Shown here piece by piece: positions 11,202 to 20,944 of a stretch of DNA of 64,000 nucleotides (the first letter of the stretch is position 1; each line of letters begins with the position of its first letter). Origin of the DNA: Ichthyophis bannanicus (Eukaryota; Chordata; Amphibia; Gymnophiona; Ichthyophiidae); the NCBI GenBank assembly GCA_033557465.1, contig CM066047.1:868001-932000 (forward strand). The letters run 5' to 3'. The position numbers were made by a program, and so were the translations under genes. The notes beneath the pieces are model-generated. The model saw only the letters and a program-made list of their open reading frames with translations, was not told where the DNA came from and did no database searches.

Positions 11202-12237
11202 GCCTTCATGACTTCAATCTTTCTCAACCAGTGCAAGATATCCTTCATGCCTCTAGGAAACCCTCCACGAGGCGTTCCTATGCTTTCAAATGGAAACGCT
11301 TTTCCATTTGGTGTGCTCAACAGGGTCTTGACCCTCTAGCACTTCCCTTGAATTCTCTACTAGACTATCTCCTGCATCTTTCTAATGCAGGCCTTAAGAC
11401 AAATTCAGTCAGAGTCCATTTAAGTGCTATTGCAGCATCCTTAAAACCTATAAATGGACAACCTGTCTCCTCTCATCCTCTTATTGCAAAGTTCATGAGA
11501 GGCCTGACTCTAACTAAGCCTCCCATCTGACCTCCTCCGGTAGCATGGGATTTGAACCTAGTTCTAGGTCAGCTTATGAAGCCACCTTTTGAACCGTTGG
11601 TTTCTACCTCCTTGAAATTTCTTTCCTGGAAGGTCCTTTTCCTTATTGCAGTCACTTCGGCTCGCCGCATCAGTGAACTACAGGCCTTAGTGGCTCATCC
11701 ACCTTATACTAGGTTTCATCATGATAAGGTGGTGCTCAGGACGAATCCCCACTTTATGCCCAAAGTGGTCTCGCCTTTTCATCTTAATCAAGAGGTATAT
11801 CTACCTGTCTTTTTTCCGGCTCCTCATGCATCCAGTGCAGAGAGGAACCTTCATACTCTAGATTGTAAAAGAGCTCTTGCCTTTTACCTCAACAGGACTC
11901 AGCCACATCGAAAGTCTTCCCAACTTTTGTGGCTTTTGATCCTTCTCATTTGGGACTTCCAGTCTCCAAACGTACACTTTCCAATTGGATTGCTCAGTGT
12001 ATTTCCTTTGCTTACCAGAGTAAAAACATTTCTCTGGAAGGCCATGTCACAGCTCACAATGTGAGAGCCATGGCCACTTCTATGGCTCATCTTCACTCTG
12101 TATCCATAGATCAGATCTGTCGAGCCGCCACCTGGGCCTCGGTTCATACCTTCACAGCCCATTACTGTTTGGACAAGGACTCCCGCTGGGATGCCTTGTT
12201 TGGTCAGGCTGTCCTCAAACACCTGTTCCATACTTGA
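11160..12237 (+). pseudogene. DIRS-C tyrosine recombinase with a nonsense codon and a 1-bp deletion
   Basis: This is the integrase of the element, in the +2 frame overlapping the end of the polymerase. The N-terminal domain has RRSYAFKWKRFSIWC. The catalytic domain has the first Arg in TSARRISELQAL, then AHNVRAMATSMA (His-x-x-Arg) and ATWASVHTFTAHY (Trp/His and nucleophilic Tyr), so all expected active-site residues remain. A TGA at 11528-11530 replaces the AGA arginine codon of DIRS-B and D in KPPIRPS. One base is missing near 11930 relative to DIRS-D (CTTTTGTGG against CTTTTTGTTG). It ends at 12237. The upstream extension to 9365 is an open shadow of the polymerase. Confidence 0.85.
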
Positions 12238-12336
12238 ACAACTCCTGCTCACCTTCCCATGATGGATGCCTGAGATCCATACGAAGATGGCTAACCCTTG
12301 GAAGGGGTTCTCCCAGGCATCTTAGCTAGGCAGTCC

Positions 12337-12440
12337 CCATATGTGAGGACTTATTCCTGCTTGTTCCTGCAGATAGCACAGTTACTTACCTGTAACAGGT
12401 GATCTCTGGGAACAGCAGGAATTAGTCCTCACAACCCACC
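12337..12440 (+). repeat. Internal complementary region of DIRS-C
   Basis: The block CCCATATGTGAGGACTTATT...AGATAGCACAGTTACTTACCTGTAACAGGTGATCTCTGGGAAC...TCCTCACA joins sequences complementary to the outer tips of both ends. It contains the exact reverse complement of the right terminal extension (12671-12697). In DIRS elements this region templates completion of the ends. Copies: about 177-280, 33361-33460, 39143-39245. Confidence 0.85.
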
Positions 12441-12510
12441 CACCTCCCCTAGGAGTTGTATCTTCTATCTATCTTCCTTTCCTCTCTCTATTGTCTCAGC
12501 TATAAACTCG

Positions 12511-12697
12511 AACTGAGGAGAGCTGGTCAGGAAGGCGGGAAGGCAGCGCGTATGTGCAGTGGGAGGCCCCAAAAGCTTCCTTTCTGGGAAGCTGGGGAGC
12601 TTTCCCGCGCAGGCTCCGTCGGTTCCGACGTACCCATATGTGAGGACTAATTCCTGCTGTTCCCAGAGATCACCTGTTACAGGTAAGTAACTGTGCT
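12511..12697 (+). repeat. Right inverted terminal repeat and terminal extension of DIRS-C
   Basis: 12511-12670 is the reverse complement of the left repeat at 7169-7331. The following 27 bases (12671-12697) extend beyond the repeat and match the internal complementary region in reverse. The extension carries CAGGTAAGT at 12680-12688, a perfect vertebrate 5' splice-site consensus. Confidence 0.88.
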
Positions 12698-14178
12698 TGA
12701 TATCCTGGGTCCCTTCTTAATAATGGATTATGGACCTTTCCTCCAGGAACTTGTCCAAACCTTTTTTAAACCCAGCTACACTAACAGCCTTTACTACATC
12801 CTCCGGTAACAAATTCCAGAGTTTGATTACACGTTGAGTGAAAAAATATTTTCTTTTATTAGTCTTAAATAGTTTACCCTGTAGCTTCAATGCATGTCCC
12901 CTAGTCTTTCTATATTCTGATAACGTAAACAATCGATCTACGTTTACCCGTTCCACTCCGTTCATTAATTTATAGACTTCTATCATATCTCCCCTCAGCC
13001 GTCTCTTTTCCAGGTTAAAGAGCCCTAACCTTTTTAGCCTTTCTTCATAGGAGTATCCTTCCATCCCCTTTACCATTTTGGTGGCTCTTCTCTGAACCTT
13101 TTCTAATAACTCTATATCCTTTTTAGGATAAGGTGACCAGAATTGCACACAATATTCAAGGTGCGGTCTCACCATGGAACGATATAGAGGCATTATAATA
13201 TCTTTTGTTTTATTTTCCATTCCTTTCCTTATGATACCTAGCATTCTATTTGCGCTCTCGGCTGCCGCTGCACACTGGGCCGAGGGTTTTAACATGTTAT
13301 CCACAATGACGCCTAAGTCTTTTTCCTGGGTGGTGGTTCCTAATGTGGAACCTTGCATCGTGTAACCATAGTTTGGGTTGTTCTTCCCTAGGTGCATAAC
13401 TTTGCCCTTGTCCACATTAAATTTCATCTGCCATTTTGATGCCCAGTCTTCTAATTTATCAAGATCCTCTTGCAATTTTCCACAATCCTCTTGGGTTTTA
13501 ACAACTTTGAATAGTTTTGTGTTATCTGCAAATTTGATAACCTCACTCGTTATTCCACTTTCCAGGTCATTTATGAATATGTCAAAAAGCAGCGGACCCA
13601 GCACAGATCCCTGGGGTACACCACTATTCAACTTTCTCCATTGTGAAAATTGGCCATTTAGCCCAACCCTCTGCTTTCTGTCTTTTAACCAGTTATTGAT
13701 CCACAGTAGTGCACTGCCTCCTATCCCATGACTCTTTAGTTTTGCCAAAAGTCTCTGATGAGGGACCTTGTCAAAGGATTTCTGAAAGTCCAGATACACT
13801 ATATCAACCGACTCACCTTTGTCCACCTGTTTATTCACACTTTCAAAAAAACATAACAGATTAGTAAGACAAGATCTTCCTTGTCTAAAGCCATGTTGGC
13901 TGTCTCCCATTAGGCCATGACTATCTACATGCTTATGTAATTTTATTCTTTATGATGGTTTCTACCATTTTTCCCCGTACTGACCTGAGGCTCACCGGTC
14001 TGTAGTTTCCCGGATCACCCCTGGAACCCTTTTTAAAAATTGGTGTTACATTGGCGATCCTCCAATCTTCAGGTATTAGAGATGATTTTAATGATAGTTC
14101 GCAGATTACTAATAACAGGTCTGCAATCTCATATTTCAGTTCTTTCAACACCCTTGGATGTATACCATCTGGCCCCAA
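12698..14178 (-). mobile_element. CR1-W, a CR1-a LINE fragment
   Basis: This is a - strand CR1-a copy covering the second half of the reverse transcriptase protein. Its 3' untranslated tail (about 150-170 bp in intact copies) is missing: at 12698 it breaks off into the right end of DIRS-C. Its 5' break at about 14178 is head-to-head with CR1-X. Confidence 0.85.
12717..14178 (-). pseudogene. CR1-W reverse transcriptase, C-terminal two-thirds, one frame break
   Basis: Reading the - strand, the frame 14178-13933 gives GPDGIHPRVLKELKYEIADL and NYRPVSL. After a small break near 13930 the frame 13910-12717 continues with [47 protein letters not shown], a catalytic-motif variant FADN in place of FADD, and the conserved CR1 C-terminus [11 protein letters not shown]. 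The Asp-to-Asn change in the second catalytic aspartate and the frame break make it inactive. The same protein appears in better shape at 40047-41741. Confidence 0.85.
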
Positions 14179-14530
14179 ATAGGGAGAATTTGAGAAGAAG
14201 CTTGCTGTGGAAGCAAAAACGCGAAATAGACTTTTTCAAGTACATTCGTCGCAAAAAACCTGAGAGTCAGTTGGTCCATTAGATGATAGAGGAGTTAAAG
14301 GGGCACTAAGAGGCGACAAGGCGGTAGTGGAGAGACTGAATGAATTCTTTGCTTCGGTCTTTATTGAGGAAGATGTAGGGATGTTACCCAAGATTGAAGT
14401 GGCATTTAAAGGTGCAGAAGAATTGAAGGAAATATCGATATATCAGTAAGATGTATTGCAACTGTTAGATAAACTGAAGAGTAGCAAATCACCTGGGCCG
14501 GATGGTATAAATCCAAGGGTGTTGAAAGAA

Positions 14531-14588
14531 CTGAAATATGAGATTGCAGACCTGCTATTAGTTATCTGTGAATTTTCATTACAATCAT
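14531..14588 (+). repeat. 58-bp target-site duplication, left copy (L2 insertion)
   Basis: CR1-X sequence from CTGAAATATGAGATTGCAGA to ACAATCAT. The same 58 bases follow the L2 at 15981-16038, with one mismatch (CTATTA against CTAATA). Confidence 0.9.
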
Positions 14589-15980
14589 TACATTTTCGCA
14601 GCATTTGATTCAGTGGACCATGACAAACTCCTAACCCGACTCCATGAGAAGGGAATCCATGGGCTAACATGGGATTGGTGTAAATCTTACCTAGAAGAGC
14701 GATGGCAACAAGGTCGGATTGGATCAAATACTTCTGAACCTTTCCAGCAGAAGCAAGGAGTACCCCAAGGCTTCTCCCTCTTGGCACTGCTCTTTAATAT
14801 ATATATATATGCAGCCGATCTGCAAAATCACCGGCTCCTATGGTATAGCCTGTCTAATCTACGCAAACGATGTGCTGATATTCACACCGATCAATGTCAC
14901 GCTCCCAGATTATACATTACTAGTAGAATGCTTCAACGCAATAACAGACTGGCTCCTCACTCAAAACATGTGAATAAATAAAAAAAAAACCCGAGGCACT
15001 AATCGTCACGAAAAACAAAGAATTTGCACCCTCGGCGACACTAAAAGTACGGGACACAGAGCTTCCAATCAAGTCCACCATAAGATACCTAGGCATGACA
15101 TTGGATAATCGACTGGACTTCAAAGAACACATAAACCGCACAGTAAAAACCATTTACTTCAAGATCAGGACTCTCCGACACCTGAAAAACATGCTCGACC
15201 CTGTCATCTTCCGAACAATATTCCAGGCGATAGTCATCCCCCACTTTGACTACGCAAACATCATACTCCACGGCCTCCCAAAAAGCACCTTAAACACATT
15301 ACAATTTGCCATGAATGCCGCTGCCCGGGTCCTGTATGGAGTATCAAGAAGAGACCACTTGACCCCCATCCTACGGGAACTACACTGGCTCCCGATAAGC
15401 TGCAGGATTGCATATAAAGTACTGCACATCACATTCAAAGCCATTAACAAAATAGCCCCCCCCCAATCACAACACTTCTCAATCACACTTCCAATATTAG
15501 ACCTAGGAGATCAGTAGCAGCTAATACACTAACCATACCTACAGAATTCACAAAATGCACAACCGCAACCACTGACAGAGCATTCACACTCTACGCCCCC
15601 AAACGCTGGAACAACCTTCCACCCACCATTAGATCAATCACTGACCTCAAGCAATTTCAAAAAGCCCTAAAGCACCACCTGTTCCTTATACATTTCTCCC
15701 AATACCATAACCCCTCACTGACTCCCCCAACACAACCGAATCCCTCAGTATGAAGTTGCAATTGTTCTGTTGCACATTACATATTATGTAAATAGAACAC
15801 TATCACTGTATATAGTTGTGTAACATAAATGTACAAAGCTTCCCAAAGTTTTTGTCCTGGTTAATTTCCCTGTTATATGTAAACTCATGTCGGCCTATTG
15901 CTGCCCTTGAGTAGTTTTGTTCACTGTAAACCGCACTGATGATAAAGAGCGCGGTATAAAAGAACGGTTAAATAAATAAA
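14589..15980 (+). mobile_element. L2-type LINE inserted in CR1-X, 5'-truncated
   Basis: This 1392-bp LINE encodes the second part of an L2-group reverse transcriptase: AFDSVDHDKLLTRLHEKGI, QGVPQG, then VKSTIRYLGMTLDNRLDFKEH, DYANIILHGLP, LHWLPISCRI and a C-terminal LKHHLFLI region. Several frameshifts are present (frames 14568-14973, 15095-15517). The 3' end has a hairpin-like ACCGCACTGATGATAAAGAGCGCGGT and ends in AATAAATAAA. It is flanked by a 58-bp target duplication. Confidence 0.88.
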
Positions 15981-16038
15981 CTGAAATATGAGATTGCAGA
16001 CCTGCTAATAGTTATCTGTGAATTTTCATTACAATCAT
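15981..16038 (+). repeat. 58-bp target-site duplication, right copy (L2 insertion)
   Basis: Second copy of the CR1-X block; CR1-X continues directly from 16039 with GCAATACCTGAAGATTGG. Confidence 0.9.
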
Positions 16039-16123
16039 CTGCAATACCTGAAGATTGGAGTTTCGCCAATGTAACGCCAATTTCTAAAAACGTTCCAGGG
16101 GTGATCCGGGAAATTACAGACCG

Positions 16124-16741
16124 GTGAGCCTGACGTCAGTTCTCGGTAAAATGGTAGAAACCATCATAAAGAACAAGTATGTAGATAGTCATGGCCTAAT
16201 GGGAGACAGCCACCATGGCTTTAGACAAGTAAGATCTTGTCTTACTAATCTATTATGTTTTTTTGAGGGTGTGAATAAACAGGTGGACAAAGGTGAGTCG
16301 GTTGATAAAGTGTATCTGGACTTTCAGAAAGCATTTGACAAGGTACTTCATCAGAGACTTCTGGCAAAACTAGAGTCATGGGATAGGAGGCAGTGTATTA
16401 TTGTGGATCTGGAACTTGTTAAAAGATAGAAAGGAGAGGGTAGGGCTAAATGGCCAATTTTCCCAGTGGAGAAAGGTGAATAGTGGTGTACCCCAGGGAT
16501 CTGTGCTGGGTCCACTGCTTTTTGACATATTCATAAATGACCTGGAAAAGGGAATAATGAGTGAGGTTATCGAATTTGCATTTGACACAAAGCTATTTAA
16601 AGTTGTGAAAACCCTAGAGGATTGTGGAAAATTGCAAGAGGATCTTGATAAATTGGAAGACTGGGCATCAAAATGGCAGATGAAATTTAATGTGGACAAG
16701 TGCAAAGTTATGCACCTAGGGAAGAACAACCTAAACTATGG
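16124..16741 (+). pseudogene. CR1-X reverse transcriptase core, frameshifted
   Basis: Within CR1-X the frame gives [27 protein letters not shown] and [18 protein letters not shown] (16124-16429), then after a frameshift [23 protein letters not shown] and [20 protein letters not shown] (16401-16741). The catalytic FADD is changed to FAFD, so the copy is dead. The C-terminal part of the same protein resumes at 39517 and again at 41919, ending [11 protein letters not shown] at 42291. Confidence 0.8.
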
Positions 16742-16903
16742 ATCTCCAGGAACAAGCAGGAATGAGTGTTCACATATGGGTACGTCGGTACTGACGGAGC
16801 CTACGCGGGAACACTCCCCAGTGTCCAATCAGAAAGCTTTTAGGAGCATCCCACAGCGCCTGCGTGCTGCCTTCCCGCCTTTCCCAAATGCTTCTCCTCA
16901 GTT
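16742..16903 (+). repeat. Left inverted terminal repeat of DIRS-E
   Basis: Reverse complement of 39329-39489, with the GTCGGTACTGAC near-palindrome; ends at CTCCTCAGTT. Confidence 0.85.
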
Positions 16904-17115
16904 TTCATTTTTCCGCGGAGCCGACAGGACGTCCTTCTGTCACCGCAGACAATTCTTTTATTATTTAGTTTTCTTGTGGTCGCGGCTGCCTTTCCCGACG
17001 CCACCGGTACCGCCGGTGTTTCTTTTTTCTTCATATTCCTGTTAGGGAATATTTTTCCCTCTTAGTGCCTGACGGGGTTTTTTCACGGCCTGCTAGGCCT
17101 ACCCCTCTTTTCCTC

Positions 17116-17391
17116 ATGGAAACGCCAGCCACTATTCCTAAGAAATGTTTTAACTGTGGCGGTTCAAAATTGATTTTGGACACTCATAATTGGTGTCTAC
17201 CCTGCTTGGGTCCTGACCATTTTCCTCTGGAGTGTCCCTCCTGTAAAACTATAGTAGGAAGAAGTCTTCAACTTCGAGTTTCCCTCGATACACGGTCCCC
17301 ATCCAACTTCAGGGCACCGACCACCCCTTCTTCACAGGATCAGGTAACCCAAAAACAGTCTGTTAAGACTAGCCAGTCCCTCGAATGGTAG
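17116..17391 (+). pseudogene. DIRS-E gag-like protein, N-terminal zinc-binding part
   Basis: The frame starts METPATIPKKCFNC and contains CFNC, HNWCLPCLGPDH and CPSC, the same Cys/His pattern as the gag of DIRS-C and DIRS-D but clearly diverged. It runs into a TAG at 17389-17391, within the stretch where DIRS-D reads SSKGRS. Later gag sequence of the same element resumes at 33895 on the far side of DIRS-D. Confidence 0.8.
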
Positions 17392-17566
17392 ATCTCATGC
17401 ACAGCATAGAGATGCCTCTGGCCTTACCTTCGAGAACACACTGGCTTTAAAACCCCGGTGGGAGTCTTCGGCCTCCAAATCCTGTGTGGGGTTTCAGGTT
17501 GTTCCTGAGGTTCACCCCTCACAGAACATACCTGAGCCATGCTCGGTGGTGGCATCCGCTTCGAGC

Positions 17567-18080
17567 GGTACCAATACCTCAGCATTGGCAATGGTGTTGG
17601 ATGAAACATTCCTCTCCAAAGATCATAGTCTGGCGTCCTCGGTACCTACGGGCCCGTTGGATATGCTGCAGACTGATCTTCTAGTATTGGTATCGAGTCT
17701 GGTACTGGTACCGACGTCGGTACCCTCCAGATGTGCATCAATAGACTCGCTTCTTTTGATGCCGAGTCTGGAATCGATCTCTAGTCTGGAAGACTGGGTA
17801 CCGACTCGCCTTGGTACCGACACTAGACGGTACCGAAGGCACGGTTCCGATGGTCCACGCTCGGTTCTATCGATACCGTTAGAGCCGTCACCGGTTGGCT
17901 GCCTTCCACCGGTATTGGATACGGTACCGGAGTCGGTACCGGTATCCATTTTACCATCGATGTCGGTGCCTTCCATGCTTCTTTCTTCAGGCTCGCTTCC
18001 CTCGGTACCGAGTCTGGAATCGATCCCTGGCATGGACGATGCGCTACCGACTGTAGCTGGTTCCGACCTCCTACGGTACC
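17567..18080 (+). repeat. Cluster of GGTACC palindromes in DIRS-E gag region
   Basis: Eleven exact GGTACC hexamers start at 17567, 17641, 17707, 17719, 17797, 17813, 17829, 17923, 17935, 18004 and 18075, with many near matches (GGTACT, GGTATC, GATACC). By chance about 0.1 would be expected in 514 bp. Weaker clusters lie at the same place in the gag of DIRS-B, C and D. Confidence 0.85.
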
Positions 18081-18129
18081 GGCAACCATCCTCTATCCAA
18101 CCATCCAGTGCCATTCGCCCCTTCCTCTC

Positions 18130-18720
18130 TCCCCCCGCTCTTGCCACCCTGCTGCTGGCTCTTGTTATCTCCCGTATTAACCGCTAATTCTGTTCTCTGT
18201 GGCATCTCTAAATTCCAACTTTCACGACTTCAACGTATCCAGAACACCGCTGCCCGTCTCGTGTCTTATTCCTCCGCTAGAGACCACGTCACGCCCCTTC
18301 TTTTCCGTCTTCATTGGCTTCCCATTTCCTTTCGTATCCAGTTCAAACTTCTCACACTAGTTCACAAAGTTCTTCATACCACTACACCACAATACCTGGC
18401 TGATCTCATCCACTTTCACACCCCCAGGCACCCCCCCCCGCTCCTTCCATCTCAACCGCCTCACACTACCTCCCCCCTCACTTGCTCACCTCCAATCCAC
18501 CCGCTCCTCAGCTTTCTTCTTCATAGGTCCGGCTCTTTGGAACTCCCTTCCCTCTGTTCTCTGTCTGGAGCCCCATCACCCTACCTTTAAACATGCCCTG
18601 AAAACCCACCTCTTTTCCCTTGCCTTCAATCCCCCTCCCTCCTAGCCTTTATCCTTTCCCTATGCTAACCTTCCTCTCTCGTCTCTGTCTCTCTATCCTT
18701 TATTAAGTTGTAATTTCCTT
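18130..18720 (+). mobile_element. LINE-Z2 (L2/CR1 group) fragment, part 1
   Basis: The frame 18108-18590 encodes LQRIQNTAARLVSYSS, DHVTPLLFRLHWLPISFRI and FKLLTLVHKVLH, the C-terminal domain typical of L2/CR1-group proteins. A shifted frame then has the WNSLP-like and LKTHLF-like motifs near 18540-18620. It stops at TTTCCTT where DIRS-D begins, and its 3' end continues after DIRS-D at 33731. The 5' break in DIRS-E gag is placed only approximately. Confidence 0.75.
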
Positions 18721-18884
18721 ATCTCCAGGAACAAGCAGGAATGAGTCTTCACATATGGGTACGTCGGTACCGTCGGAGCCTTCGCGGGAACGCTCCCCAG
18801 CTTCCCAAAAAGGAAAGCTTTTGGGAGCATCCCACAGCGCCTGCGCGCTGCCTTCCCGCCTTTCCTAACCAGCTCTCCTCAGTT
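18721..18884 (+). repeat. Left inverted terminal repeat of DIRS-D
   Basis: Reverse complement of 33541-33703, with the palindromic GGTACC in place of the GGAACC of DIRS-C. Confidence 0.9.
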
Positions 18885-19098
18885 CTTCTTTGTCGCGGAG
18901 CCAGCAGGTCGAGCCCTGTCACCGCTGAAGAAGTTCTTTATTTTATTTTATTTCTTTGGTCGCGTGTCTGCCTTCCCCGACTCCGGACCGGTACCGCCGG
19001 TCTTTTTCTCTTCTTTCTTCAAAAAAAAATAAATCTATTTTTCTTCACTTAGTGTATTTTTCATCTTGGGCCTCAGGGCCTACAAGAAAATTTCCCTC

Positions 19099-20944
19099 AT
19101 GGAAAAACCAGCCTCCGTGTTCACAAAATGCACTAAGTGTAGCGGTACTATTTCTGTTACAGATACCCATGAATGGTGTCTTAAATGTTTGGGTCCTGAA
19201 CACTCCATTCCGGATTGTCCGTACTGCTCTCTGTCTAAATGGGGTTTACAGAACCGAGCAGCTAAGCTCCATGTGCTGTTTCCCGCTGATGCAGCGTCGG
19301 TAGCATCGACATCTTCCAGGTCGTCTTCTCCTGATGGAGCTCAGGTAACCAAACATGTACCTAGCAGGTCCTCGAAGGGTAGATCTCCCTCTAAGCATCG
19401 AGATGCCTCTGGGTTTGCCCTTGAGGATCCTGCACCAGCAAAACAACCCCGGCGGGAAGCTCCGGCTTCCAAAGCTGCTCCTATGGGGTTACAGGTTGAC
19501 ATCGATGGTACGGCCTCAACCGATCACCTGTTAGAATGCTCTGGGGTACCGGCACAATCTCCCGGTACCGACTTCCAGGCATTCATGGCGTCGATGGATC
19601 ACAATGTTCTGTCCATGCAGCAGGTTATTATGGCCTTCATTCAAGCTGCGACGCCGCTGGTACCGAAAAACTCCGTTGTCGGTATCTGCTCCGATACCGG
19701 CACCAGCGCCGATACCGGTACCGACTGCATCGACATCGACCAGGATACCGGCTACAGCGGTTCCTTGTCCAGGGCTGCTTACCGGTACCGATCCAGTACC
19801 GGGGACGCCCGATGTCTATTCTGCTCGATATGCGTATCGAGCGTTGGAAGAGCACCCTGACAGGCGATACTTCGATTCCTCTGATGATTCTGATACATCA
19901 GACGAGTCTCCTGAAGTATCCACAGCCCTTCCTGAAGAGCCGCCTTCTCCAAAAAGAAGAATGTCTCCTCCAGAGGACTTGTCCTTTCAAGACTTCATAA
20001 GAGAAGTAGCTAAAGGACTTTCTATTTCAGTAACTTCTGAATCAGAGCCTAGAGCTAAAAAATTGGATATTTTAGGCTATTCTAGAGCTCCTAAAGAGGC
20101 AGTCACCTTACCAATTCATGAGATTCTTTATGAACACATGATTGATCTATGGGAGACTCCTCTCACTCTCTCTCCTCATTCTTGCAGATTGGACACTATG
20201 TATCGTGTCCCTCCTTGTCCTGGATTTCAAAAAACTCAGCTTCCTCACCATTCCATTGTGGTGCAGTCAGCTATGAAGAGGATAAAGAGTACAAAGAGAC
20301 ACTCTTCTGCTCCTCCAGGAAGAGAATGCAGGACCTTGGATGCTTTTGGTAGGAAAATCTTCCAAGCCAGTATGCTTATTGCCAGAATCAACTCATATAG
20401 CCTTTAGATGGGTATGTTTCTAAAAGAAGTTGCACAAAAACTGCAGACTTTCCTCCCTTTTCTTCCAGAGGGTAAAAGGGAGGAATTCCTCATTTGGCTT
20501 AAGCATACTCAAGACATTTCAAAGTTTTCCAACAGGACAGCTTTTGACTCCTTTGAAGGTGCCAGCAGAGCCTCAGGCATTGCCATAGCTGCTTGCAGAA
20601 TTGCTTGGCTCCAGGCTTCTGATTTAGAACCCTGGGTTCAAGGTGGCTTAGGAAATCTTCCCTGTACAGGTGAAAACCTATTTGGCAAAGAGTGGCAAAT
20701 AAAAGCCACACAAATGGATGCAGAAAACTCTGCTCTGGATAGACTTTCAAAATCAACCTCCATTCCTGCCAAGAAAAAGCCTTTTAAAAAGTCTTTCTTT
20801 AAAAAGGGCAGATTTCCTTCTGCCTCTGGCCAACAATCTTCTACAGGTCGCTTTTCCACTAAGCGTCAGCAACCTAAACAGGCCAGACCTAAGCCTACAG
20901 GGGCTGCTGCAACTCAGCAAGCCCAACCTCCTCAGGGCTTTTGA
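19099..20944 (+). pseudogene. DIRS-D gag-like protein, 2-bp deletion and one stop
   Basis: It starts MEKPASVFTKCTKC with the Cys/His module (HEWCLKCLGPEH, CPYC), a Ser/Lys linker and SMQQVIMAFIQ. A 2-bp deletion near 19668, relative to DIRS-B, shifts the frame; the protein continues in the 19604-20407 frame with the acidic SSDDSDTSDES segment. A TAG at 20405-20407 interrupts before MGMFLKEVAQKL. The last part ends in QPPQGF at 20944. The role would be RNA packaging; this copy cannot make it whole. Confidence 0.85.

Larger units (their letters stand above)
7169..12697 (+). mobile_element. DIRS-C retrotransposon, structurally complete
   Basis: This is the complete 5.5-kb DIRS element: left inverted terminal repeat, a 5' leader with an A-run at about 7464-7488, gag, overlapping RT/RNase H/methyltransferase-like frame, overlapping tyrosine recombinase, internal complementary region, right inverted repeat and terminal extension. 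The polymerase frame is open. Gag has one frameshift, and the recombinase has one nonsense codon and one single-base deletion. Left and right neighbours (DIRS-B and CR1-W) are not halves of one sequence, unlike the flanks of DIRS-D and DIRS-E. Confidence 0.9.

Noticed and set aside
9365..11530. 721-codon + frame, the longest in the window
   Set aside because: Most of it is a Ser/Pro-rich shadow of the RT/RNase H frame; only its end encodes the recombinase.
13174..13731. Frames antisense to CR1 (also at 29637-30194 and 40727-41284)
   Set aside because: They recur at every CR1 copy as shadows of the reverse transcriptase and have no independent support.
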